In this document: positions 24,383-32,977 of the stretch, one piece after another | How the letters are laid out: the number at the start of each line of letters is the position of its first letter | Numbering within the stretch: the first letter of the stretch is position 1 | Position numbers and translations under genes: made by a program | Assembly (NCBI GenBank): GCA_002494215.1 | Contig: DLBF01000119.1 | Span: 1 to 40,184, forward strand | DNA from: Prevotellaceae bacterium UBA7028 | Lineage (GTDB): Bacteria; Bacteroidota; Bacteroidia; Bacteroidales; Bacteroidaceae | Direction of reading: 5' to 3' | DNA length: 40,184 bases | Notes under the pieces: model-generated | What the model was told of the DNA's origin: nothing | Seen by the model: only the letters and a program-made list of their open reading frames with translations | Database searches by the model: none

Positions 24383-27300
24383 TTACTGAGCAGCAATGAT
24401 GTTCAGGAGAGCCTGGATATCACCAGCGTTGATTTCTCCATCACCAGTCAAATCTGCAGCTGGGTTATCTTCCCCACTAGCAATGATGTTCAAGAGAGCC
24501 TGAATATCGCCAGCGTTTACTTCACCATCACCTGTCAAGTCACCCTTCTGAGCAGGATTCTCAACAAAGATCATGCGACGGATATAAACAACGTTATCTG
24601 CACCGCCTGAGGTATACTTCAGAGTCATCTCCAAAGCCTTCTTAACATCCAGGTTCTCTACATTAATAGAAACCTTCTTGAATTCAGATGTAGCCTCCAA
24701 TGTGCCAATTACAAGGTCAGTTTCCTTCTGACTATACAGATTTGAAATCTTGAAATCGTTAATATCATTTGCTGACTTATACTCGAACTCAAGGATAACC
24801 TCGTTATCTTTCAGTTCATCATACATGGTAGCATCGAAATTAGCAGTTACTGGCTTGTCAGAAGTAGAAGTGATCGTAAAGTTGAAGGGCTCAGTTTCAT
24901 CCTTGTACAGTGTAGCATTGAATACACGATTTTCTGCGATATTCAAATAATCGGGATACTTAGCTAGGAGATCATCCAGTGTCTTATTAGCAGCCTCTGC
25001 ATCATAAGCACCATCCACTACATTATATGAAATATCCTCGGTATCTTTATATACACTGCAAGCATCTGAGAACTCTTCCCACTTGGTCAACACAGCAGCA
25101 TTGTAAGTCAAGAGGTCGTACAACGCAGCCTTTGTTGCATTGATAGCAGCAAACAATTCGCCGTCGGCTACCAACTGCTCTACAGTAGTGCTATTAGCTA
25201 CATTATTCAAGGCATCCTTCTGTGCAGCGCTGAAGTCAGGAGCTTTCTTGAATTCTTTCAAATTGAAAGGATCACCTGGCTGATAGTATGACTCTACGTC
25301 AGTTAATACAGTGGCACGTGCACCATTAAATGCAGCAGCCTCAGCAATTGCCTCAGCAGAAGCCTCCTCGCCCAGATAAACCAAGCCGAAGTTACCAGCA
25401 GCTAACCAGTCGCCACCTTCAAGTGTACCTTCATTCTTTACACCAATAGTAAGGGTACCGTCAGTTACCTTAGTAACCATTGTGATAGCATAACGGTTCT
25501 GACCAAATGCATGAGCAGCGCCTTCGCAACCCCAGATACCGATACCGTAAGTAATTGTTGAGTCAGGACTATAGATCATCTTGTCGGCTGTACTACCCAT
25601 CCAAGCATCTGCAGAATCTGCAACAACATCCTCGCGAACTACAGGAACAAATGTCTTCACATCGTTAGCATAAGCCATTGCAGCGTAGTTATAGCTCAGC
25701 AGGTCGCCATTAGCACGGAAGCCGGCGTTCAGAGTTACCTTATAATAACCGTTCTTCAGGTCTTTCAGAGTCTGTTTGATGTCAAACTTAGAAACCTCGT
25801 TGCAGAACTCAGCAGCATACAACTTACCCTCCTTATCGGTAGCAGTACGATAGATATAACCATTCCAGCCCTCAGCCTCACGACCAATATTGTTACCGTC
25901 CTTGTCCTTCAATGTCTCACCGGCCTTTGCAAAAGTACGGTTCACAATCAGAGAGCTGACATCTGTGCCAGGACCATAACCCTTAGCCACAGCAGCTGTC
26001 TTCAAAGTCTCAAGGAATTCGATCTCGCCCAGAACTACGCTGTCTGCTAATAAGTGCTCATCCAGGATATATGCGGCACCACCATTGGGATAAGCCTCAG
26101 AGGGGCCGTTCTCGTCGCTCAGGTAAGTTACGAAAACATTCTTGGCATCACTGTCGCTAAGAGGATTATCCTCAAGGAATTGTTTGGCATCCTCTACAGC
26201 AGCCTGATACTTCTCATAAGCGGCAGCACTGGTCTTAATAGAATCACGGAGTGTCTCAAGAGCATAGTTAGCACGGAAGAGAGCCTCCATGTTAGCACAC
26301 TCATCGATAGCATCAATAGCATCCTTATACTTCTGGATCAGAGATGCCTCTGCAATAATGTCTGTATCAAATACGCGAGCAGAATCCTGATACTCGTTCT
26401 TGATCAATTCGAACTCCTCGGCTGTACCAAAGTGAAGCTCATTCATCTGGATAGCATCACCCTTATATGCTTTGGTTACGACAACCTTATAATATGTATA
26501 AGGTTCAGTAGTCTCCGTGCTGAAGCCAAAGTAAGAAGGCTGAGCATCAACGGGATGCAGGCGATCCTTGCCAATATCCTCCTTAGAATCGATAAGCTCC
26601 CAACCTTCAGCATCCTTAGTTGCATCGGCATCACCTTCGAAGTTAGCACCGTAGATATACCAAGTACCCCAGTTACGATCCTGATATGTACCCGTATCAT
26701 TACCGGTAGTCAGAGTATAGAAGAAAGGATTGGTCTTAGTTGCCGTACGGAAGATAATGTATGTGTCACCATTGGCATCGGCCTGACCACCCCACTTAGT
26801 AGCATTGATTGTCTTACCATCGCCATCCTTTTCATTCAGAGCAATACCATCGATAAGGTGTCCATAGAAACCATCGGGCCACTGGCCAACAGTATGACCG
26901 CCCAGGGTAATATAAGTACCCTCAACAGCAGCATTCACCATAGACTGGAGGTAACCAATCTCACCTGTTGGGTTGATGTAACGCAGATTATTATCATTAT
27001 CATAGTATGTACTGCCTTCCTGACCAATAGCATCATTGTCAAGCTGACGGTGCTCCATAATATATGCATAAGTACCGTTGATATACTTGCTGTTAGGAGC
27101 AATGTTCTCGTTAACATAACCATCGTACCAGTCCTGAAGTTCTTCAGAAGCAGGACCTGCAGAAGTCAACTCCTCATACCAAACTTCCAATTCCATGTAC
27201 TTGTCAGCAGAACTTTCGATGGCATCCTGTGCCTCCTTCAACTCATTATAAGCCTTCATTACATCAGAAGGATTGGTTGCATTCTGCAGAACCTGGAATT

Positions 27301-29446
27301 TCTCTTTGTAAGAATCAATGTATCCCTGATATGCAGTTTGTTCCTCGGGATCGTATCCGTTAAATTCATTTATGAACTTCTCACGATACTCAGCAAGGTT
27401 ACCTTGGTTGTAGAATGTAAACTCGTTCATCTGCATAAGATCACCCCAAGCATACACATCCTTGATCATGAAGTACTCGTATTCCTGAGAACAACCAATA
27501 GACAAGTTAATGTAGCTCTCGTACTTATTGGTAGTCTTCAAGACATCTGTACCTACATTGTTCTTTTCGTCAATAAGTACCCACTTGTCAGACTCAAGAG
27601 TAGCCTCCTCGTCACTATCGAAGTTGGCGGCATAAATCTTCCAACTCTTCCAGTTACGATCTGGCCAACTATAAGTATCACCACCCGTTACCAAACCATA
27701 GTAAGAGGGTTTGATGGGCGCACTTGCCTTGAAAATCATCCAACCGGGCAAGCTGTTAGAGCACCACTTGGTAGCGTCACGGTCACCATCAATAAGCATG
27801 CTGTGATCCTCACCATTAAATCCACCAGAACCGTTAAGTGCTGTGTAACTAACCTTGATAGGATCATCTACCTTGTTAACATTTGCAATCAGATATTCGC
27901 TGAAACGCTTAGCTTCTGCCAAAGCCTCTTCGCCGGTAATCTGACGATTAGCCTTGAGATAAGCAAAGTTACCAACAGGATAATCGCTGTTGGGAGCGAC
28001 GGGATCTGTTTCGCTAATCCACGTTGTGGCATAAGTTGTTGCAGCTGGCTTCAAATTATTATCAGCAAGCAGGTTTACTGCCTGATTACGAGAAGAAACC
28101 AGTTCTGCATACTGGCTACTAGAAGTATTCAACTTAGTCTTCAGGTCATCGACAGTTGCATTTAATGTACCCAACTCGAAGGGATCGGTACAGTTGTTGA
28201 CTGCATCGAGCGTCTGCGCCATCTGATCAATCAGCGCCTTAGAAGCAAATACATCGGGATCAAATTCTGCACTCTGAGCAACAGCATTACGGTCAAGAGC
28301 AAGTGTATAAGAATCACCAAGAGAGAACTCGCCCATCTGCATGTAACCGCTACCTGCCATCGTACGGTCAATCTCGACCTTGAAGTACTGATAAGCTGTC
28401 GTGTTCTCCTCAGAGAGACCGAACACCACGGTAAACATATTCTTGTCAGGCAGCACCTCCTCAGAGATATTGTCCTTCTTGTCCAGCAATACCCACTTGT
28501 CTGAATCACGGGCAGGCTTGCCGGTTGAAGGTACGTCAGCCTGGGCTATACCGTATATCTGCCAGGAATTCCAGTTACGATGTGTCCAGGTGGCATTATC
28601 AGTACCGGTCACCAGCTTGTAATAGGTAGGAGCGATAGCACGTGAGGTCTTCACAATGAAGTAGGCACCGTTAGTAGTCTCGCCATAGTTCTTGGCTGTC
28701 AGGCCGTTACCCCACTTGGTATCAATCTTGCCATCGAAGAGTTTTTCAAGGCTTTCACCACTTCCGTCCATTCTGTCACCAGAGATGATATTATAAATAA
28801 CGGGCTGATCAGTACCAGTCGTTTGGTTTGCCAGGTCATCAAGATATTTCGTGAACTCGGCGTATGTACCAAGACCCCATTCACTCATCTGCAACCATGT
28901 GTCAGAACCTTTAACAGACTCAAGAACTTCAATCCAATAATACTGATAGGCTGTTTGTGGAGCCTCAGAAAAATCAAGAAGACAACTTGCGGTATTAGCT
29001 CCTGGCAACGGAGTAGCATCCTGCTTATCGATTAACGTCCAGCCAGTGGCAGCAGGATCATTGACATCACCGCGTACTGCTTCGGCATCACTCTCGAAGT
29101 TAGCACCATAAATCCTCCAAGATTTCCAGTTACGATCAGGATAATCACCTGTATCGCCACCGGTTACCAGAAAATAATGTTCTGGCACAACTGCTTTCTC
29201 AGCCTTAACTACAATCCATGCATACTTTTTACCCTCGTCGGTTGATGCAGGGTCAAAGGAATGTCCCATCTTGGTGCCTACCTTAGTATCCACCAGACTG
29301 GCATAACCTTCACCACCGGTACCACCGGTACCTGACAGAGCAGTCAGCTTAACATACTCTGCACGCGCACTCTGAGCTGTCACCATCATTGCCATAGCAA
29401 CCAGGCACGACCAAAGAGTGCTTGAAGATGTAAAGAATCTCTTCAT
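24383..29446 (-). CDS. Giant secreted discoidin-repeat protein with dockerin tail
   Basis: 1687 aa, the largest gene here. A signal peptide (MKRFFTSSSTLWSCLVAMAMMV) precedes four F5/8-type (discoidin-like) domains. Each is marked by an RNWK.W.IYG.NF motif, near residues 104, 289, 595 and 922, and the domains are separated by helical linkers. A further galactose-binding-like domain (about 1165-1365, NGYYKVTLNAGFRANGD) and more helical and beta-rich sequence follow. The C-terminus (about 1634-1687) is a duplicated dockerin type-I-like calcium motif, LTGDGEVNAGDIQALLNII then LTGDGEINAGDIQALLNII. There is no T9SS tail, unlike the related 867-aa cargo. The multiple lectin-like domains suggest a polysaccharide-binding scaffold; whether the dockerin docks to a cohesin partner is not shown by this window. 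Confidence 0.88.
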   Translation of the reverse strand: MKRFFTSSSTLWSCLVAMAMMVTAQSARAEYVKLTALSGTGGTGGEGYASLVDTKVGTKMGHSFDPASTDEGKKYAWIVVKAEKAVVPEHYFLVTGGDTGDYPDRNWKSWRIYGANFESDAEAVRGDVNDPAATGWTLIDKQDATPLPGANTASCLLDFSEAPQTAYQYYWIEVLESVKGSDTWLQMSEWGLGTYAEFTKYLDDLANQTTGTDQPVIYNIISGDRMDGSGESLEKLFDGKIDTKWGNGLTAKNYGETTNGAYFIVKTSRAIAPTYYKLVTGTDNATWTHRNWNSWQIYGIAQADVPSTGKPARDSDKWVLLDKKDNISEEVLPDKNMFTVVFGLSEENTTAYQYFKVEIDRTMAGSGYMQMGEFSLGDSYTLALDRNAVAQSAEFDPDVFASKALIDQMAQTLDAVNNCTDPFELGTLNATVDDLKTKLNTSSSQYAELVSSRNQAVNLLADNNLKPAATTYATTWISETDPVAPNSDYPVGNFAYLKANRQITGEEALAEAKRFSEYLIANVNKVDDPIKVSYTALNGSGGFNGEDHSMLIDGDRDATKWCSNSLPGWMIFKASAPIKPSYYGLVTGGDTYSWPDRNWKSWKIYAANFDSDEEATLESDKWVLIDEKNNVGTDVLKTTNKYESYINLSIGCSQEYEYFMIKDVYAWGDLMQMNEFTFYNQGNLAEYREKFINEFNGYDPEEQTAYQGYIDSYKEKFQVLQNATNPSDVMKAYNELKEAQDAIESSADKYMELEVWYEELTSAGPASEELQDWYDGYVNENIAPNSKYINGTYAYIMEHRQLDNDAIGQEGSTYYDNDNNLRYINPTGEIGYLQSMVNAAVEGTYITLGGHTVGQWPDGFYGHLIDGIALNEKDGDGKTINATKWGGQADANGDTYIIFRTATKTNPFFYTLTTGNDTGTYQDRNWGTWYIYGANFEGDADATKDAEGWELIDSKEDIGKDRLHPVDAQPSYFGFSTETTEPYTYYKVVVTKAYKGDAIQMNELHFGTAEEFELIKNEYQDSARVFDTDIIAEASLIQKYKDAIDAIDECANMEALFRANYALETLRDSIKTSAAAYEKYQAAVEDAKQFLEDNPLSDSDAKNVFVTYLSDENGPSEAYPNGGAAYILDEHLLADSVVLGEIEFLETLKTAAVAKGYGPGTDVSSLIVNRTFAKAGETLKDKDGNNIGREAEGWNGYIYRTATDKEGKLYAAEFCNEVSKFDIKQTLKDLKNGYYKVTLNAGFRANGDLLSYNYAAMAYANDVKTFVPVVREDVVADSADAWMGSTADKMIYSPDSTITYGIGIWGCEGAAHAFGQNRYAITMVTKVTDGTLTIGVKNEGTLEGGDWLAAGNFGLVYLGEEASAEAIAEAAAFNGARATVLTDVESYYQPGDPFNLKEFKKAPDFSAAQKDALNNVANSTTVEQLVADGELFAAINATKAALYDLLTYNAAVLTKWEEFSDACSVYKDTEDISYNVVDGAYDAEAANKTLDDLLAKYPDYLNIAENRVFNATLYKDETEPFNFTITSTSDKPVTANFDATMYDELKDNEVILEFEYKSANDINDFKISNLYSQKETDLVIGTLEATSEFKKVSINVENLDVKKALEMTLKYTSGGADNVVYIRRMIFVENPAQKGDLTGDGEVNAGDIQALLNIIASGEDNPAADLTGDGEINAGDIQALLNIIAAQ

Positions 29447-29549
29447 GTTGTTTGGTTTTTAGTTAATAATAAAGTTTAACAATATCGTTTCTCTATTTTT
29501 TATACCTAAATTATCGCCTATATTAAGTGCACTTTGCACGAAAAGCATA

Positions 29550-29557
29550 CAAAAATA
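29550..29557 (-). promoter_or_regulatory. Candidate -7 element for the dockerin protein gene
   Basis: TATTTTTG on the minus strand matches TAnnTTTG exactly, 104 bases before the start codon. I see no good TTTG at 19-21 bases upstream, so this is tentative. Confidence 0.35.
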
Positions 29558-29612
29558 GGAATTTTGCCTCACACATTAACCAATTTACATACTTTTGTCT
29601 TATGGTTTAACA

Positions 29613-32600
29613 TTATTTAACCGAGAACACGACCTTTTTCCCGTTAACAACATAGATGCCCTTCAGCAATTTTGAATTAACCTTTCGTCCTGAAAGGTCA
29701 TAAACCTCTCCTTCATTATGAATTATGAATTGTGAATTATGAATTGAACCAATGGCGGTCTCACCATCCCTCGTTGCCAAGGGGAAATCATAAGGCGTAT
29801 AATTGGTGGCACCCAAAGTGGCATCGTTAGTCTTCTCGTCTATGAGTACCCAACAATCATCAGCGGGATTAATGGAATATGTGTTGCTTCCATACAATCT
29901 CCATGAATTGGGATTACGGCCAGGATAAGTTCTCGTGTCGTTTGCCGTATATATGCGATATCCACAAGGTATAACAGTCTCCTGCGCATCGAAGAGGAAG
30001 TAGGCAGAACCGTTGAATGTGGAGCAATACTTGGAATATTCATTATTGTCGCCGGCATTAGGCCAGTTCCTGTTCGCGATAGAGCTCTCAGTGCCGTTAT
30101 ATATAATAATGTTAGGATAATCTACACCTTCTTCATCGAGAATTTCGAACTCCGCGAACTGGATGGTACCATAAGTACCGTCACTTATACGCGAAATCTC
30201 CCATTTATAATAACGGTATCCTTGTATCGATTCGTTAATATTACTATATACTCCATCAACATTATAGACTATGCCACTTGAAGTACTCAACACAGGATGC
30301 CCATCAATCTCTTGTCCGTTATCAATATTCTGATACCATATCGTTTCGCCAATGCCCGTATTCAACAAATAACAAAGAGCACCCGACTTTACATCTATAG
30401 GGGTAACAGTCTCAACCTGATGTGAGTAGGCATCATAGCAATTCTGGAAGTCCATCATGTCAGGATAGCTGGTAAATGCAAATTCATATCCTGGGAGTGC
30501 ACCCATTACCTTGCCGGCATTATAACAATCCGAAATATGTAACTTGCCTTCCGATGGGGCTACCATAGCAGCGGCCATACTATCAGCTTGTATCCTACCT
30601 AAATTATACGAATCCTCCAAATAAACATTTGCCATTTTTCGGGTATAGCCAATGAAGCCTGCAGCATAGCCGCCTGTGGCTGTAACCGTAGCAGCAGTAC
30701 TACACTTCTTGATGGCGATTTTATTTGTTCGCATATACCCTACAAGGCCGGCAACATAATTTTCACCAGACACAGAGCAGGAGGCATCCAGATTCAGATC
30801 CTGTATCTCAACTCCTGAACCTACAGTACCAAACAGACCCACGTTATTCTTACCTGTAACATGCAGGTTGCTAATGGTATGTCCATTGCCGTTGAACTTA
30901 CCCGTATAGGGTTTCTTTTCCATTCCAATAGGTGTAAAATTATCTTCATAACCCTGCATGTCGAGGTCAATATTCAACGCAGCATTGGCACTGGTCTCTC
31001 CGCCGTTAACAATCTCGGCAAATGTGCAGAGATCCGAGGGCGAGTTTATCTGATAGACACCGTTTACCTGTCGCAAAGTACCATAATACAGCATTTGATC
31101 CATCCATGCCACACGATCCCGGACAAAGTTGCGAACACGATCCACCTCTGCTTCCCATGAACCAGGAACAGCGGGGTTAAGTGAAAGCCACTGATTAAGA
31201 TAGGGCCAGCGGAAAAAGTTAAGACGAGCAGAAGCACGCACCTCTTCACGTAGAGAATCCACGTCGGCAGCTAAGTCATTAGGCTCGAAGTTGCCTTTCA
31301 ATCGAAGCCTTGCCCACATTGCCTGCAATTGTGCAAATAACGACGGCTCGGCAAGAACGCGGTTAAGGAATTGATTCCAACGTCCTGTCGAACAACGAAC
31401 CTTGTAGGTCCAGTCCATACGTTCGTTGGCGGGATAGGTGGTCTCGTCATTTTCCAAGGCCAGGTCAGCATCCCAAATAGGTCCAGTGTAAAAGTGATCA
31501 TCGCCACGCTCCTTGTATTTGAAGACCTGGCATATCATATCGGTATTCCCGTTAAACTCACTCACAATGAACCACGAGAAGAACGACTCAAGGTCGAGAT
31601 AGGCGGGCAAACCTTTTTCCATATCTCCATAATTGGCACTATAAGCTACCTCCTCCATGTGGTTCCATGCGTCCTGAATGTACCAGAACTGCGCAGGTTG
31701 CAACACATCCTCGTCAGGTTCATGTATAGACAACTTATTACCATATGCTGACATGAAATGATTGGGCTCCTGATCGTAGTAGTTATCCAATTCGATAAAA
31801 TAACCACCTGTGATATTCTCCTCGTCGATGTCATTCTCTGTCATCTCCGTAATGCCGATACGTTTATTGTCCACAGTGACTGCATCGGCCAGTGTGTATG
31901 TACCACGATAATCACCATTGACAACAAGGTCAACTACCTGGCTCCATGGCGTCCAACTTCTTTCGGCACGTTTGGAGACTGCCCAGGCTACAGGATTTCG
32001 CATCAGCGTCTTGTCGCGATAGCTGTTGATAAGCACCCACTTCTTTGCCTTGGTAGGCGATTCGTTGGCCGAGCCACGCATCATATGATGGCTCTTGCCA
32101 TCATCAAACTTCACACGGAACGCTTTGTTCTCATGGGTTGACGAGTAATTTCCACGGACGCGGAACTGGATGGGATAGTCCTGGATACGTGTTCCTTTAT
32201 CATAGATAAGCAGAGATTGAGAGGAGAAGTCTTCCCCTTTGACTGTCGGAAGGATATTATCCTGGACATGAATACTGAGCGTAGGCAGATTGGTAATCTG
32301 ATAGAACTGGCTGTCGTCACCCTCACCGGCATGGCCGTAGAACTTTAGCTCGGCAACATTACAGTATGAACCTGCGCCACCAACGTAACGGACGTAACGG
32401 AAGCCACGGCTAACATTCACCTCTGTGTTGGAATACGTCCCATTGGCAGGTATATCGCCAATAAGGTAAAGGGGGACCGCATCCATAAAGTCGGGACTGT
32501 TGGCTCCCTCAAAGAGGCTGAGCAACATTCGGTCTGGCCCAAGGGAAGTGGATGCAGGCATGTAATCAATACGAGTAATAACATGGGGGGCACCTAAATC

Positions 32601-32804
32601 AAGACCAACCCACGCAAATGTGCTTGCAACAGTACTATAGTATGTAGAGGGGTCTTCATCAAAAGCATAAGCGGCCCTCGTTGCATTACCAGAATAAATC
32701 AGTGTACCCTCAAGAAGATGGTCAACATCCTCGTTGTATGCGCGAACATTATTATTAAATAAAACTAATACCAATGTTGCTATCAGAAGCTTTCTTATAT
32801 TCAT
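29613..32804 (-). CDS. T9SS cargo with CotH-type kinase domain
   Basis: 1063 aa. The signal peptide is MNIRKLLIATLVLVLFNN. An N-terminal discoidin-like domain (about 25-160, WVGLDLGAPHVITRIDY) is followed by a CotH-kinase-family domain (about 170-570). Its landmarks are RVRGNYSSTHENKAFRVKF, KKWVLINSYRDKTLMRNPVA, VNGDYRGTYTLADAV and GPIWDADLAL (Asp445/Asp447), the last like the metal-binding aspartates of the family. Next come a GLUG beta-helix array (about 630-720), a second discoidin-like domain (about 855-1010) and a T9SS tail (VYDLSGRKVNSKLLKGIYVV). CotH of Bacillus phosphorylates spore coat proteins; the substrate here is unknown. The linker before the tail (about 1020-1030, IHNSQFIIHN) is encoded by an intergenic repeat. 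A perfect promoter precedes the gene, divergent from rnr. Confidence 0.9.
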   Translation of the reverse strand: MNIRKLLIATLVLVLFNNNVRAYNEDVDHLLEGTLIYSGNATRAAYAFDEDPSTYYSTVASTFAWVGLDLGAPHVITRIDYMPASTSLGPDRMLLSLFEGANSPDFMDAVPLYLIGDIPANGTYSNTEVNVSRGFRYVRYVGGAGSYCNVAELKFYGHAGEGDDSQFYQITNLPTLSIHVQDNILPTVKGEDFSSQSLLIYDKGTRIQDYPIQFRVRGNYSSTHENKAFRVKFDDGKSHHMMRGSANESPTKAKKWVLINSYRDKTLMRNPVAWAVSKRAERSWTPWSQVVDLVVNGDYRGTYTLADAVTVDNKRIGITEMTENDIDEENITGGYFIELDNYYDQEPNHFMSAYGNKLSIHEPDEDVLQPAQFWYIQDAWNHMEEVAYSANYGDMEKGLPAYLDLESFFSWFIVSEFNGNTDMICQVFKYKERGDDHFYTGPIWDADLALENDETTYPANERMDWTYKVRCSTGRWNQFLNRVLAEPSLFAQLQAMWARLRLKGNFEPNDLAADVDSLREEVRASARLNFFRWPYLNQWLSLNPAVPGSWEAEVDRVRNFVRDRVAWMDQMLYYGTLRQVNGVYQINSPSDLCTFAEIVNGGETSANAALNIDLDMQGYEDNFTPIGMEKKPYTGKFNGNGHTISNLHVTGKNNVGLFGTVGSGVEIQDLNLDASCSVSGENYVAGLVGYMRTNKIAIKKCSTAATVTATGGYAAGFIGYTRKMANVYLEDSYNLGRIQADSMAAAMVAPSEGKLHISDCYNAGKVMGALPGYEFAFTSYPDMMDFQNCYDAYSHQVETVTPIDVKSGALCYLLNTGIGETIWYQNIDNGQEIDGHPVLSTSSGIVYNVDGVYSNINESIQGYRYYKWEISRISDGTYGTIQFAEFEILDEEGVDYPNIIIYNGTESSIANRNWPNAGDNNEYSKYCSTFNGSAYFLFDAQETVIPCGYRIYTANDTRTYPGRNPNSWRLYGSNTYSINPADDCWVLIDEKTNDATLGATNYTPYDFPLATRDGETAIGSIHNSQFIIHNEGEVYDLSGRKVNSKLLKGIYVVNGKKVVFSVK
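29711..29747 (-). repeat. AATTCATAATT repeat embedded in the CotH-like gene
   Basis: About 30 bases are identical, on the opposite strand, to the intergenic repeat at 10366-10402. The reading frame stays open and gives IHNSQFIIHN just before the sorting tail. Confidence 0.85.
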
Positions 32805-32860
32805 GTCCTAAATATGCTCATCAAGTGGGTTTTCTGGCCCGCTATCATTTATTTCGGTCG

Positions 32861-32892
32861 CAAAAATAAAAATAAATTTTGGAACAAGCAAA
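32861..32892 (-). promoter_or_regulatory. Promoter of the CotH-like gene
   Basis: Minus-strand TTTG (32889-32892), 20 bases, then TATTTTTG (32861-32868): an exact match to the Bacteroidota consensus. The -7 box is 57 bases from the start codon. It overlaps the divergent rnr promoter. Confidence 0.8.
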
Positions 32893-32909
32893 AAAACTTT
32901 CTATCTTTG
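32878..32909 (+). promoter_or_regulatory. Promoter of rnr
   Basis: TTTG (32878-32881), 20 bases, then TATCTTTG (32902-32909): an exact consensus match, 69 bases from the rnr start codon. It shares 15 bases with the divergent promoter of the CotH-like gene. Confidence 0.8.
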
Positions 32910-32977
32910 CAAGGAAATTAATTTGAAATAATGGGCATTGGTTGTTCTTAACACATTGCCCAGTAAAATAAACTATC

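Noticed and set aside
26054..28165. 703-codon open frame on the plus strand, antisense to the dockerin protein gene
   Set aside because: It is the complement of a repetitive, strongly biased coding sequence. The translation has no domain, no start signal and no promoter, while the opposite strand has clear discoidin repeats.
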